From NCBI GenBank assembly GCA_015501585.1, contig JADNRY010000003.1, positions 1,033,457 to 1,097,456 on the forward strand: DNA of 64,000 bases, read 5' to 3'. Under the pieces are notes generated by a model. That model was not told where the DNA came from and made no database searches. It saw only the letters and a list, made by a program, of their open reading frames with translations. The position numbers and the translations under genes are program-made. Numbering within the stretch: position 1 is the first letter of the stretch; each line of letters starts with the position of its first letter. Below are positions 34,048 through 47,415 of this stretch, piece by piece. The DNA comes from Rhodocollybia butyracea (lineage: Eukaryota; Basidiomycota; Agaricomycetes; Agaricales; Omphalotaceae).

Positions 34048-35964
34048 ATGTACTATCTGCTCTTTCTCTATTTTGCAGTTTCCTCCTTTTTTGTATTGGC
34101 CATCTACAGGCTCTTTTTCCATCCTCTGTGCAGATATCCGGGGCCAACCTTAGCAGCCCTCACTGATTGGTATGAGGCGTACTACAACATTGTCAGAGGA
34201 GGCAGCTTGATTGCTAAATATGAACAACTTCACAAATTGCATGGTAAGTCACTTCAGGTTAACGATGATTATTTAAATAAACGTCAATAGGTCCGGTGAT
34301 CAGAGTCGGCCCTAACACCGTTAGTGACAATTTTCACCTTTGCAAACAGCTTTCTATCTAAACAGCACCTCCATAGCTTCATTTCAATGACAGGGAGGCT
34401 TTCCATGATATTTATACCTACGGGACGACACTGGTGAAGCACCCCGGATTTTATGATGCCTTAGGTGTCCATGCTCCTGAATGCTCTTTTATCTTCAGTG
34501 ACCCGGAGGTCGCGAAGCAACGAAGGGGTTTATTACAGCCACTGTTCTCCCGCCGAGCAGTAATCTCCCTTGAGTACACAATTCAACTAAAGGTGCGCGT
34601 TGCTTGATACACACGAAACTGAGATCTAAATTACCTATAAGATTGATAAGCTACTAGATGTGCTCACAAACAACTATAACTCATCAAGCAAAACCGTGTC
34701 CATGGCTGTGGCATACCGTGCACTTACTACCGATATCATAACCTCCTATTGCTTTGCTGAATCAGCCAATACTCTCGATGGTCCTGATTTCTCTCATCCC
34801 ATCCTACAAGGCATGAAGGAAGCTCTAACAAAGATCTGGACTCAGCGCCATTTTCCATTTTTTGTAACTTTTGCTTTGAATGCCCCGCCAAAGCTCATCT
34901 TGTGGCTTTTACCTGAATTCGAAGGTTACCTGAAGATGAAAGCTGGGTTCGAGCGCCAAATTAACAGTCTGATCAAAAATCCCGATACACTGTCGATGGT
35001 AGAACATGAGACGATTTTCCATCACCTGCTGGAACCTGAAGATCAAGAGCCTCTGTCTCAGGCGTCACTCATGGATGAAGCATTTATTCTCGTTGCTGCT
35101 GGTAGCGATACCGTCGGGAATGCTTGCACTATAGGGACTTTCTATGCGCTAAAGTACCCCTCTATTTACCAGAAGCTCAAGAAAGAGCTTGAGGAAGCTT
35201 GGGTTGATAAAGATCGCCCGATGAGCTATACTGCGCTCGAAGATTTGCCCTATTTGGTATGTGAGATACCAATTTGACCTCCCTTACTAACGTGTTTGCT
35301 CGCAGAGTGCATTCATTAAAGAAGTTCTCCGATTCTCATTAGGGGCCGTACATCCCATTCCTCGTATTGTAGGCCCATCAACCCCCAAAATCGGTGGTCT
35401 GAAGATCCCTCCAGGCGTAAGTGGACCTCATTTTCAGCCATCTTCCCTACGATATCTTAATGGTTTACTCAGACTATCGTGGCAATGAGTGTGAAGTTTC
35501 TGCACACAAATCCCGACGTGTTTCCAGACCCATATACCTTCAATCCAGATCGGTGGTTAGTACAAGACACAAGTCAACCAATGCTTGATTTAGCAACGTT
35601 CAGCAAAGGACCACGTATGTGGTAAGTATTCCATTTCATCGGCATCAAGGTCTTCATTTGATTTCCTCTCCTAGTTTGGGACTGAAGTATATAACGGATC
35701 CCTAGTTGGTTGATGCTTTGTTGATCTGTTATTCGACAGTCTAGCATGGTGTGAGCTATACCTCATCTTTGGAAATATCCTCCGAAGACTCGACCTCAAG
35801 CTCCACATCACGGAAGACACGTATGTGTATTTTGCAGCTTCTCGACAAGTTTCATTAACGATGATTATTTCAGGATTGGTGATTTTAGGGCAGACAATTG
35901 TGCAGATTACTGGGTTCCATTCTGGGAGAAAGAATACCAGGCGTTTGTTCAGAATTCTGGATGA
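34048..35964 (+). CDS. Cytochrome P450 monooxygenase (P450-4), intact copy
   Basis: The only fully intact paralogue. Exons: 34,048-34,243, 34,291-34,319, 34,377-34,592, 34,642-35,256, 35,306-35,416, 35,473-35,621, 35,675-35,686, 35,740-35,820 and 35,874-35,964. They total 1500 nt, 499 residues, with GT..AG introns of about 47-57 nt. Residues 3-22 form a membrane anchor (LLFLYFAVSSFFVLAIY), then hinge HPLCRYPGP. The I-helix AGSDT is near 299-303, ExxR (KEVLRFS) at 358-361, FNPDRW before the heme loop, and heme FSKGPRMCLG with the axial Cys at 439. This suggests an ER-bound class II P450 needing a P450 reductase. It resembles fungal trichodiene-oxygenase-type enzymes (WYEAYYN near the N-terminus, RVGPNT); substrate unknown. 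No terpene synthase or other pathway gene is in the window, so the pathway is not implied. Confidence 0.93.
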
Positions 35965-38494
35965 CATGGACGACGGACGTTCATGATATAAAAGCAAGAT
36001 GAGGCTTGAGCCATGCAACTGTAAAATCAGATAACGAGCTTCCAAACACGTTGCAAAAGCCTCGAAAGAATTTCCCTTATGTGTAACCGGATATAAGTAC
36101 GACCGCCGCGTCTATCCTCCAGTTTCTCTAGATATATATGAAAAACATCGCCGTGAATCACACCTCCATCACCAGCAATCCCATCGTACATCCGTATTGT
36201 GATCATCTTCGCTTCATGTTCCTCACGTATCACCCAGCCTTGCTCCGCATTGAACCCATTCGGCGGCACCGCATCAAGACAAAGCGGGATCTGTATACTC
36301 GCTAGCGCAGAGCTATAAATTACCACACAAACACAAACAGTATGATGAGGAGAACCATGACGAGGCCGGGTGCGAGGAGTTGGGAATGATGTAGAATACC
36401 GTTCTTGAGTTTCGGAAATGCAGATGGAGATGCAGCAGGAGATGCTCGAGCACAAGTTGTTCATGGCCAGCGAGTGCAAGGACGGAAGAGATTGAAGTGT
36501 GGTAGATGATAGGGCGTCTGTTAAATGCGTTATTAGCATTACTGAAAACTTGAAGACGAAACTCATTATACTCAGCAAAATTAGTCTTCCTCAGTCCCCA
36601 ACGAGGAATTTCTCGTTCTCTCCGGCTGCTACTCCTCCTTGTTCAGGTTCAATATCAAGCTATTTCGAGTACAGATTCTTGGAACCTCCATCTCCTGGTC
36701 AATGACATTATGTTACACGAGCGATCACCTGAGAGGACTATGCAATGTTGGTAGTGTTAGTCGAACCCCCGATTTTGTTTGGTTGCGAGCCAGTTATTGA
36801 TTATTGGGAGGTTATTCGAGAACGTCAATTTAGAACGGGGGTTAGCCAGTGCATTTGAAGCGTGGCGGATTCATATATGTCACCGGAACGCCGGATGTTG
36901 GCATGGAAGGTAGTTCAAAGTAGAGGAAAGGGAGAAAAGAAACGCACATAAATTGCATCAAACGCATTACTCGCTCCGAGCCCGTATAGATACTGCTCTC
37001 AATAAAGGCATTTGAACTACATAATGAAAATTAACGCCACAAGCGTGAAGAACAAAATCCCATCCAGCTTCTCAAAGCCTTTCCAACATCCCGCATCGAA
37101 CGGGCATGGGATCGTCGCTCCCGATATACTGATTTGAGTTCAACGCGGGAAAGATCTCCCTTCTTGTTTATCGGATACTTGAAAGACAGTTTGGGCAGCT
37201 GGAAAGGCGGGATAGAAACCGGATGGGATGAGGTATCTTGGATAGAGGACGGAATTTGAGAAAGATGCTTTTGAGCGAGGTGCTTGGCTTCGTTGCTTGA
37301 TTCAACGTCGCCAAAACCGAGTCCGGTGATGATGCCACCTAATTGGAGTCGTCGGTATCTCGGCTGTCACGGATGTTGCGAGCGTCGTGGAGGCGGCGCT
37401 TTTGAGAGCTTTGGCGGCGGCAAAGAGATTTCATCTGCTCCTGTGGACCCGTCGGTGCGTGTACCGGATCCGGGGGATATCGATGAAGTGTAGGAGCCGC
37501 GGGCTGATGGGTTTGGAGGAGAGCCGGAGATGAGCCGAGGTCGGTGGGAGCATAGCGCTATCGGTTGACTGCCATTTTCCGGTAAGGGTGAGGAAAGTAT
37601 TTCGAGACTAACGAGATCTGGGACAGCTGAGCGACGTTGAAAACTAATGCATTCAAAGCCTTCACGCGCACGGTTAACTTGTAGATTTGACTTATATCCT
37701 CACCTCTACCACTATTCCCTATCGACTCCATGGAGGCGGAATGTCAACTCGTCTGAACTGTCTCTATGACACGGGGCCCGGTTTTTTCCTTCATGGAACG
37801 CGTTCGGGGTTTTTGGTAGTCGAATTCTGGGCCCTGCAGTGCTATCTTCCTATCCCGTTGGCGGATAGGACCGCCATTCTTTCAGGAAAGAGAGGTGAGG
37901 GTGGGCTTGTTCTTAACGCGACGAAGCATAGGCCTCGCTGATTGAGACGGGTCGATGTGGTGAAAGGGAGAAGGGAACGAAACTGTGAAAATATTTGCCT
38001 GCCGGGAGCTGGGCGTACAACTCGGATATTCGGTCCGGCACTCCAAGTTCTTCGTTTTCTGGCCAACACTGTCGTCTATGTACCTTCTTCTATGGAGCCG
38101 TACAAACGGCCAATATTATCGCAATTTAGTGCGCTCAATGACCGCAGCAGCACAGGACATAGGAAAAAGTTATCCAAGGCCCCGACTGGACTTTCTGTGC
38201 ACCAACTCAACTTTGTTTTATTCGTGATATGGTTATTGCGAATACACAATCGTAAATTACTCAGTTCTGTACTGTACCACAGAACTAGATCATTCTGATC
38301 TGAGGAGCGTCCAACGTCCAACGTCCAACGCTAACCACAGAATCCTTCAAATAATATTTCCTAGGTCCGCGCTCAGTACTACAACACTCCTCAACCTTTC
38401 CCAAAATTCCGTCTATAATCAGACATGCGCAAGCTACGACTATCCTTCGGCAGTACATGACCCGATGTGACTACAATCTATCCCAACTTGACGT
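35965..38494. repeat. Duplicated downstream module, copy after P450-4
   Basis: Related to 26,359-28,477 and 48,721-51,300. A minus-strand open frame at 36,027-36,578 contains LDAVPPNGFNAEQGWVIREE and YDGIAGDGGVIHGDVFHIYL; fragments of it recur after the other P450 genes in broken form, so it may mark the best-kept exon of an unknown gene. At about 37,280-37,500 a plus-strand block (GGGGAFESFGGG) matches 50,400-50,570. I cannot define a complete gene. Confidence 0.45.
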
Positions 38495-39260
38495 TCACGC
38501 GCACGCACGGGCCCAGGCCATCGGATACCCGCCGACGACCTGACCAGACATTCTCGACGGCGAGTTCAAGACGCTTAGCAACTCGTTGGATGAATATGGC
38601 AATAACGTCGGCTTCCGGGGGAGGATGAGAGAAAAATGATACAGATACTCAACAGTCTTGTTCTTCTTAGCCCTAACTCTTTCATATATGGGCTCAAGAG
38701 AGAAACCACCGTAGTCTGCCGTATGGCGCCTAAGATGATGTGAGTCTCTGCCCGCCGAGTAGATTTGGACCGAGTCAGACTCTGTCCATCCACTCGGTCG
38801 ATGGTTCGAAGAAGTGGGTGGTTTACTTGTATAATGACTTTCCAATGTTAACAATGCTCTACTACTATCTTTCGTTCATCTGCTCCCAGAAACACATTCA
38901 AAAGCACTGTGGCTCGCCGCCAATTCACTACGATGAAGAATTTTAGTCTTACCTCAAAATCACAGGTTGAGCCTTATTTCCTTAGCGCGACTTGACGGTA
39001 CATATTACCGTCTGTCCATTCCACCAGCTGCTCCGGAGATTTACGATCCCGTATCCCATCCCCGTTCACTCTATCACCCCATTGATTCTTCTGGTCTACA
39101 TTATACCCCATCAAAGCGGACTCTGTATATTGGCCAACCCAAAGATACCGAAGTAAGTATATCACGGGCACAAACACAAACAGCGTGATGAGAAGGACCA
39201 TGGCCGGCAATGAGGCCTGGTTTGAGGAGTTGGTAATGGTGGAGAACACCTCTCGTAGGT
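38495..39260 (-). repeat. Family B tail plus module end, fragments
   Basis: 38,690-38,820 matches the 3' part of family B (a 'tctctgcccgccgagtag' block and a GACTGAGTCAGACTCAGTCC-like palindromic stretch that encodes the SQSQ tract in B2). 38,820-39,250 is the third relative of the tandem pair at 51,663-52,330 and 52,792-53,193. A minus-strand open frame (38,974-39,249; VGQYTESALMGY) is shared with 52,126-52,422. No intact gene. Confidence 0.5.
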
Positions 39261-39329
39261 TTCTGTTTTGGTGACATATATGCGAGATACAGTGGCTGAC
39301 AAGTCAGGAACGGAATTGGTCATTCAAGG

Positions 39330-39801
39330 TAGTGTTGCAACGGCGCGGCTCGGCTCGGCTCCGGCTGCAAAGCCGCTGAAGCCTCAGCTTGAGCGGCTCG
39401 GAGTCCAAAATTGTATATACCATTTTCTGAGTAATAAACTCGCAAAAAACACTTGTCATAATGGATATTGGTTCCATTTGGACCTAGTAGAACACCTTGA
39501 AAGCACTGAACTTCAATAAAGCACACTTTTAAAAAATCTATATTTAAACAACGACTGAATCCGGTAGCTCCTGAGTGGCTATGCATGAACAAACATTGCC
39601 GAGGCGCACAATTTTGACCTGCAAATGTTCATAATTTTGGAGGATCATACATCAACAAGTGAATACTATCTTACTAGAGTGCTAGTTAGCTGGGAAACCA
39701 GATTTGTAAATTTTATGGCTCGAGCCAGCTCCAAGCGGCTCAAAGAATCAGCTTTAGCCAAGCCGGACGGGCCGGCTCTGAGCCGCGCCGTTGCAACACT
39801 A
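39330..39801. mobile_element. hAT-type MITE, 472 bp, perfect 8-bp target duplication
   Basis: The terminal inverted repeat of 22 bp begins TAGTGTTGCAACGGCGCGGC and is perfect. ATTCAAGG flanks both ends (39,322-39,329 and 39,802-39,809). The 8-bp duplication and a TAG-type end are hAT features. Subterminal regions are crowded with AGCCG/CGGCT motifs, as hAT transposase sites often are. The AT-rich interior has no transposase ORF. Confidence 0.93.
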
Positions 39802-39809
39802 ATTCAAGG

Positions 39810-40489
39810 ACAATGGCTTCCTTATATTTCCAGCACATGGACACAGAACCAGAATAGATGATTCGAGAAGAAGAGAAGAGATTCGAGCATGGTAGCCAAA
39901 GTCAAAAGAGGAACTCACGATCTTCGGCCACTTCAACATCGAAGAGTCAAACGTCTGACATATCAAATGACAACAGCAATATTTTCCCCTAGATGTCAAG
40001 GCCACGAATAAGTGTACTATACTGGACCCGAACATGGCTGCAACAGGCAACGCCAAGGTAAAAGTGTGGTGAAGTTCATGATGTCCAATATTGCGGTTTG
40101 TTGTCAAGGGGTTTCTTGTTTAGGTCCTGACGAAACGTAGGCGAGGACTAGAAAAAGATCAAGTAAGTGCACCAGAGTAAGATACAAGACGACTAAGCAT
40201 GCCACAGTATTTTCTAACCCATTTGCGTACTGCATCTCCAGAGTTTTCATACTACTAAACGCAGACTTTAAGTTCAGCTGATTCAAGATAAGAAAATGGT
40301 CAGCTAATATCAAGATTGTGAGTTTTACCTTCAATACTGTAGCATTTGAGCACTTTGTAAGTTCAAAGGCCACCCAATAAGTTCCGAATGATGTTCTTTA
40401 TCAGTATTTTTCGACGCTATCAAGGCTACTTATGGGATATTGATCGGTCTATTCCTGGATCTGATATCAACCTGACAATCATGAGATTA
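39810..40489. other. Module sequence, no gene seen
   Basis: Colinear with about 52,370-52,700 (the region after the tandem pair), with 'gtactatac'- and 'cagagttttcat'-type blocks. Nothing coding is supported. Confidence 0.4.
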
Positions 40490-40835
40490 CTGTATAATTA
40501 CGACCAGATGATCGCGTAACGCGTAACGCAACCCGACGATCTTTGCCAATTTGGCAATCGTAACACGTCTATGTCTTTCCAGGGTGCAGCCGCTGCGTCA
40601 GGGCTGTACCCGTGTCCTGCTACATTCTCGTGATTCCACCAGAGAAGCGTCAAAAACAACGCCTGGTTGATTAGTCATCGTGTAACAGTGGAAACATAAA
40701 AATTTTTGGGCGGGCCTGCGGCCCGCCAATTCAAAAGGCAATGCGTAACGCATAGTTTTGGGGCGCAATCATCATGTTCGCCAAAATCAATGCGTAACGC
40801 ATAACCCCCGCGATCATCTGGTCGTAATTATACAG
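40490..40835. mobile_element. MITE with 27-bp perfect inverted ends and TA target duplication
   Basis: Arms 40,490-40,516 and 40,809-40,835 are perfect reverse complements beginning CTGTATAATTACGACCAG. TA flanks both sides (40,488-40,489 and 40,836-40,837), the duplication of Tc1/mariner-type elements. The 346-bp interior holds a GC-rich hairpin (GGCGGGC..GCCCGCC) and repeated TGCGTAACGCA palindromes; no ORF. Confidence 0.85.
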
Positions 40836-40837
40836 TA

Positions 40838-41388
40838 GGGACACTCAAAGTTAAGCAAAGTTCTGTATAATGTTTCGTATAGAACAGATTTGAAATGTGA
40901 CCTCTTGGTGACCCTTCGTTATCTGAGCTATCTGATGTGACTCCATCAAACCTGAGCCAACCCTGAGCGAGCGCACTGTGAATTTTTGCTCGATGGCTGA
41001 TGAAGAAAATGGAAAGAAGCCCAAAGAATCACTGCAAAATGTCTTCCATAGCAGTCAGGCCGTGCGATTCATCAACAGTTCAACGGCTCCTTCAACTTGC
41101 CTTCAACATTCACTGATCCAAGCACTAATCCCTGCGGTCCTTGCAACACTTTTATAGTGACCCAGACAATAGAAGGTCGCTGCGCTGCGCGCGAGATGAA
41201 TCAGTAGTTGTAGACGTGGTACTAGGTGCATTGCGTTAACATTGCGTATCCTCTTGACCCAGTCTTGACCACTGAGCTTTTTAGGCATGTAACGCCTGTT
41301 TCAAGAGTGACAAAAAAAAATCACGTTTATACAAATTCTTTGTTCATACGAAATTTTATACAGAATTTTCCCGAACTTTGAGTGTCCC
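40838..41388. mobile_element. Second TA-flanked MITE, directly abutting the first
   Basis: The ends GGGACACTCAAAGTT (left) and AACTTTGAGTGTCCC (right) are inverted, and similarity extends imperfectly to about 47 bp. TA at 40,836-40,837 and 41,389-41,390 flank it, the first TA being shared with the neighbouring MITE. No transposase ORF in 551 bp. Confidence 0.85.
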
Positions 41389-42493
41389 TAGTATACCCAC
41401 ACCGTTGGAGTAGCCTCTGGATCCGGCGTTCAACATCCAACTCTTGGACCATGCCGTGTGATACATTTTGCCTTCCTTCCTTCAAAGAAGTTCTGAATAG
41501 AACATTCATTCCTTTCAAGTTAAATTGGAGCAACAACGGTAAGTAGACTGTCTGTCCCCCATCACCGATGTACTATCTACTCTTTCTCTATTTTGCATTT
41601 TCCTCCCTCTTTGTATTGGCCCTCTACAGACTGTTTTTTCACCCTCTGTGTGAATATCCGGGGCCACCCCTAGCAGCTCTCACTGATTGGTATCAAGCGT
41701 ACTATAACATTGTCAAAGGAGGCGGCCTAGTCATTAAATACGAACAACTACACAAACTGCATGGTAAGTCTCTTAAAGTTAACAATGACTATCTTAAAGT
41801 AAACATCGATAGGTCCGGTCATCAGAGTCGGCCCTAACACTGTCAGTGAAAGTATTTCACTGGTCCTAGTTCTATCTAGACAACACATCCATAGCTTCAT
41901 TTCAACGACAGGCAAGCTTACCATGATATTTATACCTATGGGTCGACCCTAGTGAAGCATTCTGAATTATATGATGCCTTGGGTGTTCATGCTCCCAAAT
42001 CCTCTATTATATTCTGTGACCCAGAGGTTTCAAAGCAACGAAGGGGTTCATTACAGCCACTGTTCTCGCGCCGAGCAGTGATTTCCCTCGAGTACACAAT
42101 TCAACAAAAGGTGTGTGTTGCTTGATACACCCCAAACTGGCAAGTTCTAAATGACATATAAGATTGATAAGCTACTGGATTTGCTCGCAAACAACTATAA
42201 CTCATCGAGCAAAACCCTTTCCATGGCTGTGGCATACCGCGCACTTACTACTGACATCATAACCTCCTACTGCTTTGCTCAGTCAGCCAACATTCTTGAT
42301 AGTCCTGGTCTCTCTCATCCCATCCTACAAGGCGTGAAGGAAACCATAAAAAAGATGTGGCTCCAGATCCATTTTCCATTTTTCATGACTTTTGCTTTGA
42401 ATGCCCCACAAAAGCTTATCTTGTGGCTTTTACCCGAATTTGAAGGTTACTTGATGATGAAAGCTGGGTTCGAGCGCCAAATCAACGGCCTGA

Positions 42494-42806
42494 TGTTAGA
42501 TATACTTCGGTACCATTCCCTTTCTCGTTCCGCTCACGTCTGCTTTGACATTTCCCTAAGTAAATCCGCTCTCTCTATTTACCCTCGCCTTTTCATTTAT
42601 CAGTTTCTTTATTCCGTTTCGCTTACATACGTACTTATAAGTATGCTCGAGTCACAGAACGCCCCTCGATTGTTTCTTCTACAATCGAGGTGCGATATCT
42701 TATATTCTACTTACAACTCAATACTGACTAGTAGTAGCTTTACTCTTTCTGACAGGTATATAATTATGATTGTTTCTTCTATAATCGAGCTTTACTCTTT
42801 CTGACA
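42494..42806 (+). repeat. 5' LTR of the Copia element
   Basis: 313 bp, TG..CA ends; 5 bases longer than the 3' LTR owing to a small insertion near 42,630. Confidence 0.95.
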
Positions 42807-42920
42807 GATTATGAGACTGGCGCTCTAGACGAGCATAAAAGAAATTTTTCCAATAAGAAAATTTTCACTCTACCCTTACAGAAGATCATTATCGAGCTAC
42901 TACTTCACCTACGGTCATAA

Positions 42921-45900
42921 ATGTCGTACTTGAACGTTCTCCCTAACACTCCCAAGTTTTCGGAGTCAGAGACGTTGGTCGGTGCTGACTCATGGCGTTC
43001 GTTCAAGACTCGTGTGGAGCTCGTAGTAAAAGCCCAAGGACTCATAGGATACCTCAATGGCTCTACTACGAGACCCCAGTCTAATCCTACCCCCACCGCA
43101 ATCACCGTCACTGATGTCAACGGTAACACTACCACCTCAACTCCAGCACACCTACCTCCTACCCCGCTTTCAGCTCGAGCCCCTCGGTTGAAGAGTGGGA
43201 TATGCGCGACCGCGGAGTGGTTGACATTATAGTCTCCAATACACAGGATCCTGATGGAGTAGGCATCGATGCATCCAAGACAGCCAAGGAGATATGGGCT
43301 GCCCTAACTACACATTTCGAGGACAAAAGTGAACAACTCATCTACCACGCCGATTGAAAACTACGTACTCACCAATTTGACCCATTTGTGGAAGAAATGG
43401 AAGACCATGAAGCGAACCTTCGGAAGCTCCGTAAACGCTTTATCGACTTGGGAGGAAGATCGAGGATACACAATTCCGCCAAATTGTGATCAACTCTGTA
43501 CCACTTGACTGGAAGCCGGACATGCGCAATGTCCCGGGCGCTACCTCTGATGAAGCATTCCGTCACCTCCATTCCATTTGGTTTGATAAGGTGGATGAAT
43601 CGCAACGAAAGGACAAAGAATATCAGAAAGCAAAAGCACTTCTCGCAAACGAAATGGATCAACTCACCTTGGAGAAGGCAAGATCCATCGTTGCCGCTGC
43701 CGCACAATCGCCCTCCACTATGCCCCGCAGACTCTGCACGAATCCTAACTGCCCGCGCAAAGTTGGTCATACTATGGCTAACTGCTGGGCGAAGGGAGGA
43801 GGCGCTGAGGGGAAGGCTCCACTGTCTTATGTCAAGAAATATGGGAGTGCAGCTACTTCGGCCAATCCTGTGGTTGTTGCGTTAGCCAATGGTATCAACT
43901 CGAGCTTGGAAACTCACCACCTCGACCCTAGCGACTCCTCGCATGATGGTGCGTCTACCTCCGCCCCAAGCGCTAGCAGCTCTGACCCGTCTCCTACTAG
44001 ACAAAGTGATCCTGTTTTAGGAGGCAGTGAAGGAGCATCAGCCGGTGGCGGAGTAGATACACATTCTGTAGAGTCACTTAGCTGCTGCTGCTGTAAAGCG
44101 TTTACGCCGTTGTACTCACCTGTGCCTGAAGTAAAAACATTCCTTGACTCCAGAGCTTCTGAGCATATCTGGAGATTGAGGGGTGACTTCACGCGGTTCC
44201 TTGCGCTTACGGATACTAGAGGAACTGGTGCATCAGCGGGTTTTGACATCCTAGGTATAGGTGATGTGGAATTCACAACGAAGGCGGGGGGTAAGGACAG
44301 GATAATTCGACTCACCAATGTCCGGTATGCTCCAACAGTCCAGTTCAATCTCATCTCTATCCCCACCCTAGATGGAAAAGGCTTTAGTGGGACCTGGGGT
44401 AATAACATTTTCACTGTTTGCTCACCGGGCAGTAGTGAGGTGGTTATGCAAGGTGTCGGACGTGCTAAAATGTACGAAATAGACAAACGCGATAGTGTTG
44501 TCGCCAATTATGCTAGATCGACTACCAAAACCACGGACATACTTACCTGGCACCGCAGACTTGCCCATGTCTCCATTCCCCGAATCCTTCGCATGGCCAA
44601 TCGTAACCTCGTAAATGGGCTTGACATCTCGTCCAGAACAGTCCCTGGCATGTGTGAAGATTGCCTATACGCGAAAGCAACTAAACGCCCCTTTGATGAA
44701 GTGCTAGAGCATGAGGTGGTTGTCTTGGAATGTGTACACCTAGACCTCTGGGGACCCGCCCGTACTAAAAGCCAAGGCAGAGCGGTGTATATGGCTCTCT
44801 ATACCGATGGGCGTAGTTCCGTGCGAATACCATACTTCCTTCCGAACAAGCTCGCCTCTACCACGCTCAAAAGTCTCCACAATTTTCGCGTACTTGCCAA
44901 GCGTCAGACAGGCAAGAGGCTGAAAATCATTCGAGTTGACCACGGGAGAGAATTTGACAACGAGCTGATGCGAGAGTACTGTACCAGCAATGGGATTGTG
45001 ATAGAGTTTAACACCCCATATTCCTCCACTGCTAACGGCGTCGCAGAGCGTGCTAACAGGACAGTCATTGAAGGCGTCAGAGCTTTCTTGGAAGAATCTG
45101 GCCTACCTCCGAGTTTCTGGGCAGAAGCTGCCGCCACGTTCTGCTATGTCGACGGTTTTGTTCCATCCTCTCGATTTCCTGATGATATTCCAGTTGAGAT
45201 CTGGTCGTGCAAGCGCCAAGACATCTCACATCTCAGACCTTTCGGTTGTGACTGCTGGGCTACCTTACCTGAACGTCAAACCAATGGTAAGCTATCCCGT
45301 CAGGCTGTGAAGGGGAAACTGGTGGGTTACTTGAGACGGAGAGGTTATAAAATCTGGGTCCCTGAGACACGGCGATTCACGTTCTCCAGGGACGTCAGGT
45401 TCGATGAAGGTGTGGCGCACAGGACCCGATCGAGTGGTAGCTCAGGGGATTCCGTTGATAGCGGTGTTAACGACCTCGGCATCAGTCCGCTTAGTTCTTC
45501 TCCAACGCCAACGCCAACAACGACTAACCATCTCTCAGACCCGCTAGTTCCTACTCCTGTTGTTACGGACACGCATACCTCTGATACATCCGCTTCTCAG
45601 GCTGAACTCCATATTCCTACTCCCGTTCCGCCTCCAGCGCCAAGAAGATTGTCAAGAGGGAAGAAGCCATCGGAAAAGGCTCTTGAGAGTCTGCGGTCAG
45701 AGGAACTGGAAAGGCTGGGGCAAGATAGAGGGGAAGCGTGGGCAGATGATGACCTGCACAGCGACAATCCGCTAGCCATGGTCAGTAATAGCCCCCGGGC
45801 ATTTGGTGTACCTTCGTCAGATTTGTGGGTTCCTCGTTCGTACCGTGAAGCGGCAAAGCGACTTGACTTGTGGCTTGGCCCAATGCAGAAGGAGATGAAG

Positions 45901-47409
45901 AATTTTGAGGAGAAAGAGTGCTGGGAGCTAGTGCCTCGTCCGGCAAATGCGCATGTTACTGGCGGCAAGTGGGTGTTCTCCAACAAAATTGATTCCAATG
46001 GCTCTCTTCTCGCCCAGAAAGCTAGGTGGGTAGCTCAGGGCTACACTCAGGTCTTTGGTCTCGAGTACGACCAGACTCACGCTGCAGTCGCTCGCATGGA
46101 ATCTGTCCGGATCACTCTCGCTGTTATTGCTGGACTCGGCTTATCTCTATTTCAGTGCGATTTTCGTGCAGCTTTCCTGAACAGCCCCATATTGCACACC
46201 GTTTATATGCGTCAGCCAGAGGGGTTCAAAGAGAAAGGAAAAGAAAATTGGGTGTGCAGGCTGAAGAAGTCGATTTATGGGTTGAAGCAAGGGGGGCATG
46301 ACTGGTGGAAGACACTCGATGGTGCGTACCGTGAGGATGGTTATACCGCATCCAGAGCAGACCCGTGTATCCGATTCCGTTGTGTTGGCAAAGAGTATAC
46401 CATCACGTCCACTTATGGCAATGATGTTGTGGGCGGGTCTAGCTCAGAGGAGGGGAAGCGTGTGGCGATTAACGATCTACAGAAGCGGTGGGAGTCCAAC
46501 GTAGTCACTTCGGGTGTCCTCCTGGGCATGTCGGTCTCACAGGATCCCATCACCAAGGCCATCACAATTTCTCAGGAGGTTTATTGCCACAATATGCTTC
46601 AAGTACTCGGCCTATGGGACGTTCCCTGTTGCAGCACACCTCTGCCTCCTTCCATCCAACTCTCGGTTACTGTTTGCCCCGTGACGCTCAGTGACTTCCT
46701 GTTCATGGAAGACAAACCATATCGGGAGTTTGTAGGTTCTGCGCTCTGGGTTCAGGGTTGTTCGAGGCCAGACTTCTCGTTTGCCGCTGGGTTGCTCGCC
46801 CGCTTCCAGGACCATCCGGGTAGACCGCATTGGGAATGTGTAGAGTGGCTCGCTGGTTACATTAAGAACACAATCTCTGTCTCCATTACATACCACCGCA
46901 TCGCTGAAATATCAAACGAACCAGGTTGGGGCCTCACGCCTGACGCCTTCTCCGATGCTGACCACGCTGGATGTCTGGTTACCTGCCGGTCGACCTCAGG
47001 GTTTGTCTTTTTCCTTGCCGGTGCCCCGGTTTGCTGGAAATCCAAGCGTCAGCCCACTGTCTCTTTATCTACAACGGAAGCTGAGTTGGTTGCCCTCTGT
47101 CTCGCATCACAACAAGCCTGTTGGCTACAAAACTTCCTCAGTGAAGTGGGCTTGGGCTTGCAGGTACCTATTCGGGTCTCGGGGGATAACTTTGGATCAC
47201 TTTCTCTCGCGGAGACGTCGAAGAACCAGCGTCTGGTTAAGCATATCGACGTCAAGGACCTCTTTGTACGCGAGGTTGTGGGGAGAGGTGACATTACCTT
47301 GCGCCAGGTGGAGTCTGAAGCAAACGTCGCCGATGTATTCACAAAACCTATGGGGAGGGCGCTGCATAACCGCATGGTTGAGTTGTTGCGGTTAGATGGT
47401 ACAAAGTAG
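42921..47409 (+). pseudogene. gag-pol: Copia gag-pol polyprotein, damaged
   Basis: Copia order: gag, protease, integrase, RT, RNase H. Gag starts at 42,921 (MSYLNVLPNTPKFSESE). It is broken by a frameshift near 43,180, a TGA near 43,355 and another shift near 43,460; from 43,486 to the stop at 47,407-47,409 the frame is open (1307 codons). A gag finger CTNPNCPRKVGHTMANC is followed by a protease site FLDSRAS where DSG is usual. Integrase has WHRRLAH, the first Asp in HLDLWGP, the second in RVDHGREF and the Glu in NGVAERANRT, all present. RT shows WVAQGYTQ and QCDFRAAFLNS, but the catalytic YxDD reads YGND (46,424-46,435). RNase H keeps SDADHAG and VSLSTTEAE, ending HIDVKDLFVRE. Not expected to encode an active RT. 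Confidence 0.93.
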
Positions 47410-47415
47410 GGGGGA

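Noticed and set aside
34048..35964. Assignment of P450-4 to a trichothecene or other terpene pathway
   Set aside because: Only general resemblance to trichodiene-oxygenase-type P450s is seen and no terpene synthase or tailoring gene is present in the window.
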